Part shown: piece after piece, positions 7,456-15,512 of the stretch
How the letters are laid out: each line of letters opens with the position of its first letter
How positions within the stretch are numbered: the stretch's first letter is position 1
Made by a program: the position numbers and the translations under genes
From: an uncultured Clostridia bacterium
GTDB taxonomy: Bacteria; Bacillota; Clostridia; Oscillospirales; Ruminococcaceae
Reading direction: 5' to 3'
Assembly (NCBI GenBank): GCA_947632025.1
Contig: CANRNN010000014.1
Span: 1 to 47,810 of the forward strand
Length of the DNA: 47,810 nt
The notes under the pieces: model-generated
Databases searched by the model: none
What the model was told of the DNA's origin: nothing
The model's input: the letters and a program-made list of their open reading frames with translations, nothing else

Positions 7456-8385
7456 CTAATTGTTTTCGCCGCGTTTTACTCTTGCTTTTAATTTTGAAGC
7501 ACTTACGGCAGCCGAAATAACACTCTCTGCGGAAAGCAAAAGCAATCCTCCTCGGAACACCGCTGCAAGAAGCCAGACCGCTCCCGCTGCGCCGTCAAGC
7601 CTTTTGAAAAAAGAAAGATCGGACAATGACGCTGCCGAGATAAACGGATATTCGGTAAGCCCGAACAGTTCCCGTAAAATCAACGCGCATAAACCGCATA
7701 AAACGGTCGTTCCAAGAAGTGAAAACAGAGCGAAATACAAGCCCGTTTTCCCTGCGGAATTTTCTGTTTTCAGCTGAACATATGGCATCAGCGCCGCAAA
7801 AATCAAGTATTCCCCGCCGCGCATTATCCGCGAAGCAAGTTCGGTTATCAGCAATTCCGAATCCGCCTGAACGTCGGAAAACGCTCCCGAAAAAGTCATA
7901 TACGGAATATCAGCGAGAATAACAGATACGGTAACTATTCCCACTGCAATAATTATTATCGAGCCGGTTCGGGCGAGGGCTTCCGTTCCCATAACAGCCG
8001 CGTATAACGCGAATATTGCCGCCACGATAAAAATCGTCCACATTGAACCGCCGATAAGCAGATTTTTCACAGTAAATTCCGCCGATAAAAATAACGTCAG
8101 CAAGCATTCCGCTGTAAGCAAAACCGATACGATCACGGCAATTATCCAGCCGAATATTTTTGACCTAGAACAAATCCCGCCGAAAATATTATTCCCCTTA
8201 AACGCGTATACAAGTATCGGAAGCGCTAAAACAAATCTTACTATCTCCGAGCCTATGATACCCGCTATGGCACTGAAAGAGCCGCTTGCGACGGGCACGG
8301 GAAATATTATTTCCACGCTTATTCTGGATAAAAGCAACAAACAAAACAACTGCTGCGGACTTATTTTTTTAGTTTTTTCCGACAA
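7456..8385 (-). CDS. gerB: GerB-type spore germination permease subunit
   Basis: A 309-residue membrane protein with about ten hydrophobic segments and few charged residues. It begins SEKTKKISPQQLFCLLLLSR, as in the endospore germination permease family (APC superfamily) that recognises amino-acid germinants. Family members are usually ~360 residues, so this one is compact. It lies between the A subunit (86 bases upstream) and the C subunit (20 bases downstream), the standard gerA operon order. It acts in the inner membrane of the spore. Confidence 0.88.
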   Translation of the reverse strand: MSEKTKKISPQQLFCLLLLSRISVEIIFPVPVASGSFSAIAGIIGSEIVRFVLALPILVYAFKGNNIFGGICSRSKIFGWIIAVIVSVLLTAECLLTLFLSAEFTVKNLLIGGSMWTIFIVAAIFALYAAVMGTEALARTGSIIIIAVGIVTVSVILADIPYMTFSGAFSDVQADSELLITELASRIMRGGEYLIFAALMPYVQLKTENSAGKTGLYFALFSLLGTTVLCGLCALILRELFGLTEYPFISAASLSDLSFFKRLDGAAGAVWLLAAVFRGGLLLLSAESVISAAVSASKLKARVKRGENN

Positions 8386-8471
8386 AAAAACACCCCCGAA
8401 TTACAGTAAAGCTCAAACGAATTTTATTATTTTTTAATTGCCAATCTTATAATAATTTTAAGGAATTGCTG

Positions 8472-9953
8472 TCAGTCAGCGCCGTTCAGATTTTGCAGAA
8501 CAACGTCGTTTTTAGCCATTTTCTTCCAGCCCACACGAACAAGCATATCACGCATTGATTTCGGTGAAAACGGCGATATTGGCGACATATAAGGCACTCC
8601 GTAGGTCGAAAGAGAACACATTTTTATAGTTACCGCTCCCGCAAGCAAAGTTATTCCGAAAAGTCCGAAAATTCCACCCGCGATAATATATAAAAACCGC
8701 AGAATGACCGTCTTTTCATACATATTCGGAACAACAAAACTGCAAAGTCCGGAAAGTGCCACGACCAGCACCATCGGCGCTCCGACAAGTCCGGCGTTGA
8801 CCGTGATATCGCCGATAACAATGCCGCCTACGACTCCTATTGCGTGTCCTATCGGACGAGGCAGACGAATTCCTGCCTCACGCAGTATCTCATACATAAA
8901 ATGAATGAACAGGCATTCCACCATAAGCGAATACGGCGCTGTCTGTTCCGCAGACGCAAGGTTCAATATAAGCTGCGACGGCAGCATTTCGGGATTATAC
9001 GACGCTATTGCGACATACGCTCCCGGCAGAAACAGGGTGATAAAATACGCGAACATTCGCACAACTCTTATAAAAAAAGCGTAAAACGGCTGCTGTGAAT
9101 AATCGTCGAGCGTCTGAAAGCTTTCAATAAATAAATACGGCACAGTCAGCGCAAACGGTGTGCCGTCAACAAGTATCCCCACACGTCCCTCGTAAAGCTT
9201 CGCAGCGAACGAATCGGGGCGCTCGCACGTTCCGCATTCCGAGAAAAACCACCCGCCCCTGCCCTCAAAATACGGCTGTATATAGCCGCTTTCGAGGATA
9301 GTATTAAGATTTATGGATTTTACCCTTTTTCTGACGTTTTCGAGGATTTCGGGTGAAACCTTGTCAGAAATATAGCACAAACAGATATCGGTATTTGAAC
9401 GTTCACCGATCGTCTGCATTTCAAAAACGAGCGTCGGAGATTTTATCCTTCGGCGGATAAGTGACATATTTGTCCTTATTACCTCGGTAAATCCTTCGCG
9501 TGAGCCGCGCACATTAAGTTCGCTTGACGGTTCGTCAACGCCCCGCGACTTGTATCCTTGAATTCCTATCAAAAGCGCGCTTGAGATTCCCTCAACTAAT
9601 ATCACGGCAAATCCAGACTGTAATTTCAGTACAAGTTCCCCCAGAGTATTGGTTTCGTGTTCCTCAGCAGCGATCAGCCACTCCCCGCGGAGCCGTTCCC
9701 AGAGGGCTTTTGCGGAGAAATCCTCTTCATTTACTGAGTTCAGCTTATTGTAGATCAATTCGGCTAAGGTATCCGTTGAAGTCATTCCCTCGCACGTTAA
9801 AACCGAGATCCTGTTTCCGCATAAAACTCCGTTTTTGATGATCACATCGGAGGAATTTCCGGTGATAAGCTGAATATTCTGTAAATTGCTGTCAAGCGAC
9901 GCTGAAATCAAGATCTCCGGAGAAATAGCTGAATGAACGCTTTCCTCACGCAT
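8472..9953 (-). CDS. gerA: GerA-type spore germination receptor subunit A
   Basis: A 493-residue protein with an ATG at 9953 (MREESVHSAISPEIL). The N-terminal soluble half carries family landmarks: GLVELVLK-like ELVLKLQSGFAVILVEG, VDEPSSELNVRGSREGFTE, and TNMSLIRRRIKSP. The middle has LVDGTPFALTVPYLFIESFQ and the C-terminal half has four or five membrane helices, including RLPRPIGHAIGVVGGIVIGD. These match the GerAA/SpoVAF family, whose members oligomerise into germinant-gated ion channels. Longer upstream starts exist, but the 9953 start gives the usual N-terminus. A sigma-G-like promoter lies at 9986-10015. Confidence 0.92.
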   Translation of the reverse strand: MREESVHSAISPEILISASLDSNLQNIQLITGNSSDVIIKNGVLCGNRISVLTCEGMTSTDTLAELIYNKLNSVNEEDFSAKALWERLRGEWLIAAEEHETNTLGELVLKLQSGFAVILVEGISSALLIGIQGYKSRGVDEPSSELNVRGSREGFTEVIRTNMSLIRRRIKSPTLVFEMQTIGERSNTDICLCYISDKVSPEILENVRKRVKSINLNTILESGYIQPYFEGRGGWFFSECGTCERPDSFAAKLYEGRVGILVDGTPFALTVPYLFIESFQTLDDYSQQPFYAFFIRVVRMFAYFITLFLPGAYVAIASYNPEMLPSQLILNLASAEQTAPYSLMVECLFIHFMYEILREAGIRLPRPIGHAIGVVGGIVIGDITVNAGLVGAPMVLVVALSGLCSFVVPNMYEKTVILRFLYIIAGGIFGLFGITLLAGAVTIKMCSLSTYGVPYMSPISPFSPKSMRDMLVRVGWKKMAKNDVVLQNLNGAD

Positions 9954-9985
9954 AAAATCACTTCCCGTTTTAATTTTATCGGAAA

Positions 9986-10015
9986 TATTTTGTGCGCAGT
10001 TCCGAAAAATATTCC
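9986..10015 (-). promoter_or_regulatory. Candidate sigma-G promoter of the gerA operon
   Basis: On the minus strand GGAATA (10010-10015) and CAAAATA (9986-9992) are 17 bases apart. They match the known sigma-G consensus TGAATA / CATACTA at 5 of 6 and 5 of 7 positions. gerA operons are sigma-G controlled in Bacillus, so the site is plausible; it is unproven here. Confidence 0.45.
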
Positions 10016-10078
10016 AGATTATATAAAAACAGTTTTTCTTTTGCCACCCCACTCAAGCGGATCTTTTCCGTTTGTTTA

Positions 10079-10118
10079 TTTCGAGTCCCCGATCACTCGA
10101 AAACTTTTTTATCTTTTT
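10079..10118 (+). promoter_or_regulatory. Attenuator-like hairpin and T-run just before the FIVAR-protein ribosome site
   Basis: TTTCGAGT (10079-10086) pairs with ACTCGAAA (10095-10102), followed by CTTTTTTATCTTTTT and then directly by AGGAGGA of the next gene. This is the layout of an intrinsic terminator inside a 5' leader. No convincing promoter was found for this gene between 9954 and 10078. Confidence 0.5.
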
Positions 10119-10130
10119 AGGAGGACTATT

Positions 10131-12548
10131 ATGTTGAAAAGAAGAATTTTTGCTGCTTCATTGGCTTCCGTTCTCGCTCTTTCCTCTTTCTCCGCTTCAG
10201 CTTTCGCTGCAGATGACCAGAGCAAGGCTTACGCCAATAGAGCTGACCTTGAGAAGCTTGTAAAGAGCTGCCAGGACAAAGACCTTGATCAGTACGGCGA
10301 CATCTCCGTGGCTAAGTTTAACGAAGCTCTCGATTACGCTGAGAACGTTCTTGCCGACGCTGAGGCGACCGCTGACGACTATGCCGTTTCCTACACAATA
10401 CTGAAAACGGCAGATGACAAGCTTATCGTAAAGAGCATTGACGAACTTAAGGCTCTGCTCGAAAGATACAAGCATGATTACGACGGCGAGAATATCCTCA
10501 ACGAGGATATCGGCAACGGCGAAGAGGACTACAAGTACAAAGAAGACACATACGAGGATTTTGCTTACGCATATTCTGAAGCTGAGGCTCTTGTAGAATC
10601 CGAAAGCGACGATTCCAATGCAATTACTAATGCATGGGAGGAGCTTGACAAAGCCGGAAGTGGTCTTACAGAAAAGGATTCTGTTACAAAAGCGGAATTC
10701 GCAAGCGAATTTGCAAAGCTCCAGCAGGCACAGAAGAAAGAGTTTGACTACCACGCTTGGCAGCGCGGAACGGTTGAGGGTACAGGCACAAAGTATGATG
10801 ATCAGACTTACGCTTGGTCTATGCTTTTCTACCACATCTGGTCTGCGTTTGACAACATCAACGGGTCTTATGAAACGATCAAGAGCAACAAATCTCTTGA
10901 CCGTACCACAAACACCGACATTGTGAACGCGTACAAGGGCTGTCAGGAAGCAGTCACGGTTCTTAACGGATTTAAGGCTGACGGACTTAAGTCCTACAGA
11001 AACGAGGACGCTGTGCGCGATATTGTTACAAAGACTTACAAGAGCAAGCTCCTTGAAAATAAGGATTTTGTTGAGCAGATTCTTAGATCTACTATTGGGG
11101 CTGAGGATCTTGTCGGGTGGTCTTACGCCGAAGATGGTTCGGCTGATGGTGATAAACTTAATAATACAAATGTAACAAGTTGGGACGATATAAAGCCTCA
11201 TGTAAAGAAAAATCAAATTACAGTTTATGTTGTGACTGATGATGGAGTGGATATTGACGAGAATGGAAAAATAATAGCCCATGCGAGTGGAACTGCAATT
11301 CCAAAAGGCACAGCAATAAATCTGGTAGGAAACGACAAACTTGCAGACTTTGTTCAGGTACTCGGCGCGTTGAGCAATTCCGCTGAACCCGAAAAGCAGG
11401 AGAACAAGATTTGGGACGGAAACGCACAATGCACAAACGACAAAGCTTTGGGCGACGGTTCCGTTCTTGTTAAACAGAAGCTTGCAGATCTTGAAGGAAT
11501 AAAAATGAATAGTAGTAAACTTGACGGTTGGCTTGATGCAAGTTATGGTCCTACAGAGGGGGCAACTGGGGGTGCTGCGGATGCTGATTATACTTCCGCT
11601 GGGATTTCTAAATCTGCAGATATAAAAGACTCAACTCTTTCCCCGAATATAAAGGGTGCTTTACAGGCAATTAACGGTGGTACCACTTATGATGGAGCAG
11701 AAGCTCTTGAAGAAGATGTCCTTGAAAAGAAATCCGCAAGTGACAAGAAAACCGCTGAACAGACTATAGTAAGCTCCAAGGCGATCGACCTTGACAATCT
11801 CAGTGAAGATAAGGTTTCCGCTGCTGAGTGGACGGCGATCGGAAATTATCTCGAAATCGCTCTTAAGGAGTGGCTCGAAGCTCCGGCTGAGGAAAAATAC
11901 ACCGTATCTCAGGCTGACAAGCTGATAGACGATACCGATGAGTTGGTTGAAACGACCTCGCAGTCTGCTGTATTCAAGGTACTCAACGATACATTGGTCG
12001 ACGCTCGTAATACTCTGCTTGAGGACGCGAACGCAAACAGAAGAACAAAGGAAAAAGTCGTTACCACCACAGCGTATAAAGCTGTCAGCGATGCAAAGAC
12101 AAAGCTTGAAAAGGCAATAAAGGCGTTCGCTTACAGTTACGAGGAAATATACGATTACATCGCTATGGTTGAAAAGAATGTTGACGACAAGAACAGCGCG
12201 GCATTCAACAATGACAATCTCAAAAAGCTCTCCGAGGAGCTTGCATATAAGCTCTTGAACGCGAGTGATCTGGCAAATACAAGTGACGAGGACGTTGAAA
12301 ATGCGTCTGTTGAGGAGGGCGAGTTCAGAGGTTATAACCGCGTTTATACCAATGACGGAACATTCAAGATAACCCTTGACGAGTCTGAGGGCGAGGTCGA
12401 GATAGCCAAGTCCAAGGGCGGCGCGAACCAGTCCCACTACGACCTCAAGAAAGCCTATGAGGCTCTCCAGACCGCTTACGCGTCGCTGACGTCGCCGACG
12501 ACAACGAAGGGGGACGACGGGCGGAAGATCCTGCTCCGGAAGCAGTAA
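10131..12548 (+). CDS. Large secreted FIVAR-repeat protein
   Basis: An 805-residue protein. The ATG at 10131 lies 5 bases after AGGAGGA; the frame is open further upstream, but no earlier start has a ribosome site. A clear Sec signal peptide (KRR, then AASLASVLALSSFSASAFA) is cleaved near residue 26. The rest is acidic, helical and repetitive. Units at ~35-100 (LEKLV...YGDISVAKFNEALDYAENVL, ATADDY...TILKTADDKL), ~102-185 and ~580-660 fit FIVAR-type helical repeats found in cell-surface proteins. It ends LTSPTTTKGD plus a short tail (DGRKILLRKQ). There is no LPXTG, S-layer or complete dockerin domain. Codon use at ~318-370 and ~456-520 differs from the rest. It is probably a surface-exposed or released adhesion/carbohydrate-associated protein; the function is unknown. 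Confidence 0.85.
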   Translation: MLKRRIFAASLASVLALSSFSASAFAADDQSKAYANRADLEKLVKSCQDKDLDQYGDISVAKFNEALDYAENVLADAEATADDYAVSYTILKTADDKLIVKSIDELKALLERYKHDYDGENILNEDIGNGEEDYKYKEDTYEDFAYAYSEAEALVESESDDSNAITNAWEELDKAGSGLTEKDSVTKAEFASEFAKLQQAQKKEFDYHAWQRGTVEGTGTKYDDQTYAWSMLFYHIWSAFDNINGSYETIKSNKSLDRTTNTDIVNAYKGCQEAVTVLNGFKADGLKSYRNEDAVRDIVTKTYKSKLLENKDFVEQILRSTIGAEDLVGWSYAEDGSADGDKLNNTNVTSWDDIKPHVKKNQITVYVVTDDGVDIDENGKIIAHASGTAIPKGTAINLVGNDKLADFVQVLGALSNSAEPEKQENKIWDGNAQCTNDKALGDGSVLVKQKLADLEGIKMNSSKLDGWLDASYGPTEGATGGAADADYTSAGISKSADIKDSTLSPNIKGALQAINGGTTYDGAEALEEDVLEKKSASDKKTAEQTIVSSKAIDLDNLSEDKVSAAEWTAIGNYLEIALKEWLEAPAEEKYTVSQADKLIDDTDELVETTSQSAVFKVLNDTLVDARNTLLEDANANRRTKEKVVTTTAYKAVSDAKTKLEKAIKAFAYSYEEIYDYIAMVEKNVDDKNSAAFNNDNLKKLSEELAYKLLNASDLANTSDEDVENASVEEGEFRGYNRVYTNDGTFKITLDESEGEVEIAKSKGGANQSHYDLKKAYEALQTAYASLTSPTTTKGDDGRKILLRKQ
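12483..12515 (+). repeat. Shared 3' block, copy 2
   Basis: The block is 33 bp, identical to 28-60, with 30 bp identical to the complement of 47737-47766. It encodes SLTSPTTTKGD. Immediately after GGGGGAC the sequence becomes GACGGGCGGAAG, unlike the other copies. Confidence 0.9.
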
Positions 12549-12584
12549 CGACCGCGTAATCCGAAATTCCGGTAAATAAAAATG

Positions 12585-12613
12585 TTGTAAAATTAAACTT
12601 ATTATGGTATAAT
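12585..12613 (+). promoter_or_regulatory. Sigma-A promoter of the DUF1848 gene
   Basis: TTGTAA (12585-12590) and TATAAT (12608-12613) with a 17-bp spacer, 23 bases before the ATG at 12636. Confidence 0.75.
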
Positions 12614-12635
12614 CTAAACAAAGGACGGTGAAAAA

Positions 12636-13562
12636 ATGATAATCAATACAGGTATGCGGACGGATATTCCTGCATTTTATTCCGAATGGTTCATGAATAG
12701 AATGAGGGCAGGATTTGTACTCGTGCAGAATCCTTATCGTCCTGAGCTGATAACACGATATGAACTTTCTCCCGATGTGGTGGATTGTATCGCTTTTTGC
12801 ACGAAAAATCCCGAACCTATGCTGAAATATCTTGACAAGCTGAAAATTTATCATCAATACTGGTTTGTGACGATAACGCCCTACGGCAAAGAAATTGAAC
12901 CTAATGTTCCATCAAAAGAAAAAGTAATGCAGGATTTTATCACACTTTCAAAAGCGGTTGGAATTAACTGCGTCGGTTGGCGTTATGACCCGATTTTTAT
13001 TGATAAAACCTATACAGTTGAACGACATATTGCGGATTTTGAGCAGATGTGCAGAATTCTTTCGGGATATACAAATGTATGTGTGATAAGCTTTATTGAC
13101 CTTTACGAAAAAGTGAAACGAAATTTTTCAGAGGCTCGGACTGTTTCACAGCAAGAACGAATTATCATAGGCAAAAATTTTGCGGAGATCGGCAAGCGTT
13201 ACGGTATCGCAATAAAAGCCTGTGCAGAGGGCGCGGAACTTGCTCCATACGGAGTGGACTGCTCCGGTTGTATGACACAGCAGATATTTGAAGCTGCTAT
13301 CGGCAGTCATCTTATTATTCCTAAAAAGAAATCGCAGCGGGCGGAATGTTCCTGTGTTCTGGGAACGGACATTGGAGCATATGACACCTGCGGGCATCTC
13401 TGCCGATACTGTTACGCGAATTATAATCATGAAAATGTAAAACGAAATATGCGGCTTCACGACCCGAATTCACCGCTCCTTATCGGACAGATGAATAATG
13501 GTGAAATTATACATCAAGCAAAACAGGAAAGCTGGATAGATTATCAGCTTACAATTTTTTGA
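12636..13562 (+). CDS. DUF1848 family protein with a cysteine-rich C-terminus
   Basis: A 308-residue protein. It starts MIINTGMRTDIPAFYSEWF, a typical DUF1848 opening, and contains CIAFCTKNPEP and CVGWRYDPIF. The C-terminal part holds a cysteine cluster: CSGCMTQQ, then AECSCVLGTDIGAYDTCGHLCRYCYANYN. The C-x-x-x-C-x-x-C-Y-A element resembles iron-sulfur ligands of radical-SAM-like proteins, but placed at the C-terminus instead of the N-terminus. No activity has been established for this family as far as I know. The gene has its own promoter and terminator. Its neighbours give no clue. Confidence 0.88.
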   Translation: MIINTGMRTDIPAFYSEWFMNRMRAGFVLVQNPYRPELITRYELSPDVVDCIAFCTKNPEPMLKYLDKLKIYHQYWFVTITPYGKEIEPNVPSKEKVMQDFITLSKAVGINCVGWRYDPIFIDKTYTVERHIADFEQMCRILSGYTNVCVISFIDLYEKVKRNFSEARTVSQQERIIIGKNFAEIGKRYGIAIKACAEGAELAPYGVDCSGCMTQQIFEAAIGSHLIIPKKKSQRAECSCVLGTDIGAYDTCGHLCRYCYANYNHENVKRNMRLHDPNSPLLIGQMNNGEIIHQAKQESWIDYQLTIF

Positions 13563-13590
13563 AAAATGATAAATTTTATTTACTCCGAAC

Positions 13591-13634
13591 AAAAAAGTGT
13601 CATCCCGTCATTGAAAACAGGACGACACTTTTTT
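13591..13634. terminator. Bidirectional terminator between the DUF1848 and trhA genes
   Basis: AAAAAAGTGTC (13591-13601) pairs with GACACTTTTTT (13624-13634), with an inner TCC/GGA extension. The A and T runs on either side let it work for both convergent genes. Confidence 0.88.
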
Positions 13635-13661
13635 AGCATAATCATCTAAAATGTAATTTTT

Positions 13662-14327
13662 TTATCTGCCGATTATCATTAAAAGTATTGAGAAATAATG
13701 AAAAACGCTTCCGGCAACGGTGAAAATATGCCATATTGAATGAAAATATTTTATCTTTTTAATGACGTAAAAAACGATCCCGATCGTGTAGAACAGTCCT
13801 CCGATAAGAAGCAGCCAAAGCGACAGCGGAGTGCAGCTTTCAAGCATCGGCTTCACCGCGAAAATTATTACCCAACCGACCGCTATATAGCATACCACAG
13901 AGAATTTCTTAAACCGCTCTAGGTCTATGGAATTCAACACGATCCCCAGAATCGACGCGCCCCACACTACTCCGAATAATGTCCACCCAAGCGCCCCGCG
14001 GAGCGGAATAAGCGTTATCGGTGTGTACGTTCCGGCAATCAGTAGAAAAATAGTATCGTGATCCATTATACGGAAAAACGTTTTCGCCTTGCGGTTTGTT
14101 AATGCGTGATACAATGTCGACATTGTGTACAGAATTATCAGAGAACCACCGTAGATCGAGGAACTTACAACTCCCCATGCATCCGAATAGATCGCCGCAA
14201 AAACGATAAGTACCGCTGTCCCCGCAATAGCAAGCAATCCCCCGACCCCGTGAGTTACTGAATTAAAGATCTCCTCGCCGAGCGAATACCGCTTTGTGAT
14301 ATCCACCGCCTGCACCGAATTTTTCAA
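13662..14327 (-). CDS. trhA: Hemolysin III / TrhA (PAQR-family) membrane protein
   Basis: A 221-residue protein with seven hydrophobic helices. The PAQR family motifs are present: the first histidine in STLYHA, the HDTIFLLIAGTYTP block, and the final H-x-x-x-H arrangement in HSIWHIFTVAGSVFHY. These histidines form the zinc site of adiponectin-receptor-like hydrolases. Bacterial members affect membrane lipid homeostasis; the hemolysin name is historical. TTG start behind AGGAGGGG. It is monocistronic from a promoter at 14349-14377, with a very short leader. Confidence 0.92.
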   Translation of the reverse strand: MKNSVQAVDITKRYSLGEEIFNSVTHGVGGLLAIAGTAVLIVFAAIYSDAWGVVSSSIYGGSLIILYTMSTLYHALTNRKAKTFFRIMDHDTIFLLIAGTYTPITLIPLRGALGWTLFGVVWGASILGIVLNSIDLERFKKFSVVCYIAVGWVIIFAVKPMLESCTPLSLWLLLIGGLFYTIGIVFYVIKKIKYFHSIWHIFTVAGSVFHYFSILLMIIGR

Positions 14328-14348
14328 AATTATCCCCTCCTAAAGAAT

Positions 14349-14377
14349 ATAGTACCACAACAGCCCCCATTTGTCAA
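14349..14377 (-). promoter_or_regulatory. Promoter of trhA
   Basis: TTGACA (complement of 14372-14377) and TACTAT (complement of 14349-14354), 17-bp spacer. Transcription would start only ~15 bases before the start codon region. Confidence 0.75.
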
Positions 14378-14535
14378 GTATTATTTGCAAATTTTCCAAA
14401 AACTTTCACACTGCAGAAAACTGCCTGACAGCGCACCCGAAACAGGTTTACCGAATAATTTTAGCGCGTTTTTGGAGGGCTTTATGGGTCATATGAAAAA
14501 TTTATATGCTTTTAAATCCGAGGGGTATTTTAAAA

Positions 14536-14573
14536 GTTACAAAAAGGTTACAAATAGTTACAAAATGGTTACA
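14536..14573 (+). promoter_or_regulatory. Four phased GTTACA direct repeats, probable activator site
   Basis: GTTACA occurs at 14536, 14547, 14557 and 14568, spaced 11, 10 and 11 bases, so all copies face the same side of the helix. The array ends 15 bases before the -35 box. Direct hexamers about 11 bp apart upstream of -35 are the known site type of OmpR/PhoB-family response regulators (Gram-positive PhoP boxes read TT-[ACT]-ACA with ~5-bp gaps). Assignment to that family is inference. The rest of 14378-14535 shows no gene or clear structure. Confidence 0.6.
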
Positions 14574-14588
14574 GTTTTGAAAAACCTA

Positions 14589-14617
14589 TTGACAGCGCGA
14601 AAAAAATTGATTATAAT
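14589..14617 (+). promoter_or_regulatory. Sigma-A promoter of the lipoprotein gene
   Basis: TTGACA (14589-14594) and TATAAT (14612-14617) with a 17-bp spacer, perfect consensus, 34 bases before the ATG. Confidence 0.9.
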
Positions 14618-14651
14618 GAATTTATCAAAAGACATTTTTGGAGGCTTACAT

Positions 14652-15500
14652 ATGAAAAAAATACTTATCACAGCGTTATCTTTAATACTTACAGCTTCTG
14701 TTTTTGCGGGCTGCACGGATAATAACCAAAGTTCGGAAAGCACTCAAAGCTCTGAAAGTACTGAAAGCTCTACCGAAAGCACGCAAAGCACTCCCGAAAG
14801 CGCGCAGATTGACATTGACGGGATAACGTTTTCCGTGTCAATTGAAGATTTTAATGTTATCAAGGAAAACAACAAGAGCATTGAACTTACAGATGAGCAG
14901 AAAGCCGTTATTGACGCGGTTTTTTCGGACTACGCGAAAATGGCTTTGCTGTTTTTCTACCACGGTTTTGACACGGACACTCGTCTTTCGCAGTTTGACG
15001 GCACGGGTTACGACTGCAAACTTATGTGGATAACCGCCGAAAACAACGACGGTCTGCCCGAAGATATTGTAAACGGGCTTGAATACCCCGCGCATGTAAA
15101 ATATACGGGCGACAAGGTAAACACTCTCGAAAAATTTAACGCCGAGCGCGCAAAATATTTCACCGATGAATATATCAAGCGTCAAGATACAATTGAGATC
15201 GCAGGCTCTTCAGAAACCTCACAGCTGTTTTATTATGAGGGAAACGGCGCGTTGTACAAAAGTTTCTTTGATGCCGATATCGGTTATGTGAATTACTATA
15301 TTCACAGTTACGAGGAAACCGACGACGAAATTAACATTGAATTTTTCTGCGTTACGGCTCGCTTCGAGGCATCGTATACGAACATTTCGATGAACCTCAA
15401 AAAGACCGAAAACGGTTTTCTTATAAACAGCATTAAACAGCCAAACGGCTATTATTTCGAGCGAGATTTCGCGCAAAGCATCAATTTGGTAACTTATTAA
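14652..15500 (+). CDS. Secreted lipoprotein of unknown function
   Basis: A 282-residue protein. The ATG at 14652 follows TTGGAGG; the open frame extends upstream through the promoter and is not used. Lipoprotein signal KKILITALSLILTASVFAGC with the lipobox cysteine at ~21, then a Ser/Thr/Glu-rich linker made of SSES/STES repeats, then a mixed alpha/beta domain of ~230 residues (from DIDGITFSVSIEDF). I recognise no conserved domain. The protein should sit on the outer face of the membrane. Transcription is probably controlled by the phased repeats at 14536-14573 and ends at the hairpin 15515-15549. Confidence 0.85.
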   Translation: MKKILITALSLILTASVFAGCTDNNQSSESTQSSESTESSTESTQSTPESAQIDIDGITFSVSIEDFNVIKENNKSIELTDEQKAVIDAVFSDYAKMALLFFYHGFDTDTRLSQFDGTGYDCKLMWITAENNDGLPEDIVNGLEYPAHVKYTGDKVNTLEKFNAERAKYFTDEYIKRQDTIEIAGSSETSQLFYYEGNGALYKSFFDADIGYVNYYIHSYEETDDEINIEFFCVTARFEASYTNISMNLKKTENGFLINSIKQPNGYYFERDFAQSINLVTY

Positions 15501-15512
15501 AATTGCATTAAA

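Noticed and set aside
9933-10130. N-terminal extension of the FIVAR protein
   Set aside because: The open frame upstream of 10131 has no ribosome site and would bury the signal peptide and the leader hairpin.
10197-11429. A 410-codon open frame on the minus strand across the FIVAR gene
   Set aside because: It is antisense to a gene with signal peptide, ribosome site and clear repeat structure; its own product is cysteine- and valine-rich nonsense without a start signal.
10131-12548. Diversity-generating retroelement target
   Set aside because: The mosaic gene suggests diversification, but no reverse transcriptase, template repeat or adenine-specific variation is visible in the window.
11661-12857. 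A 398-codon open frame on the minus strand across the FIVAR 3' end and the DUF1848 start
   Set aside because: It spans two unrelated real genes and a promoter, so it cannot be a natural gene.
14385-14651. N-terminal extension of the lipoprotein
   Set aside because: It would translate through the promoter and the GTTACA array; the lipobox protein starts at 14652 behind GGAGG.
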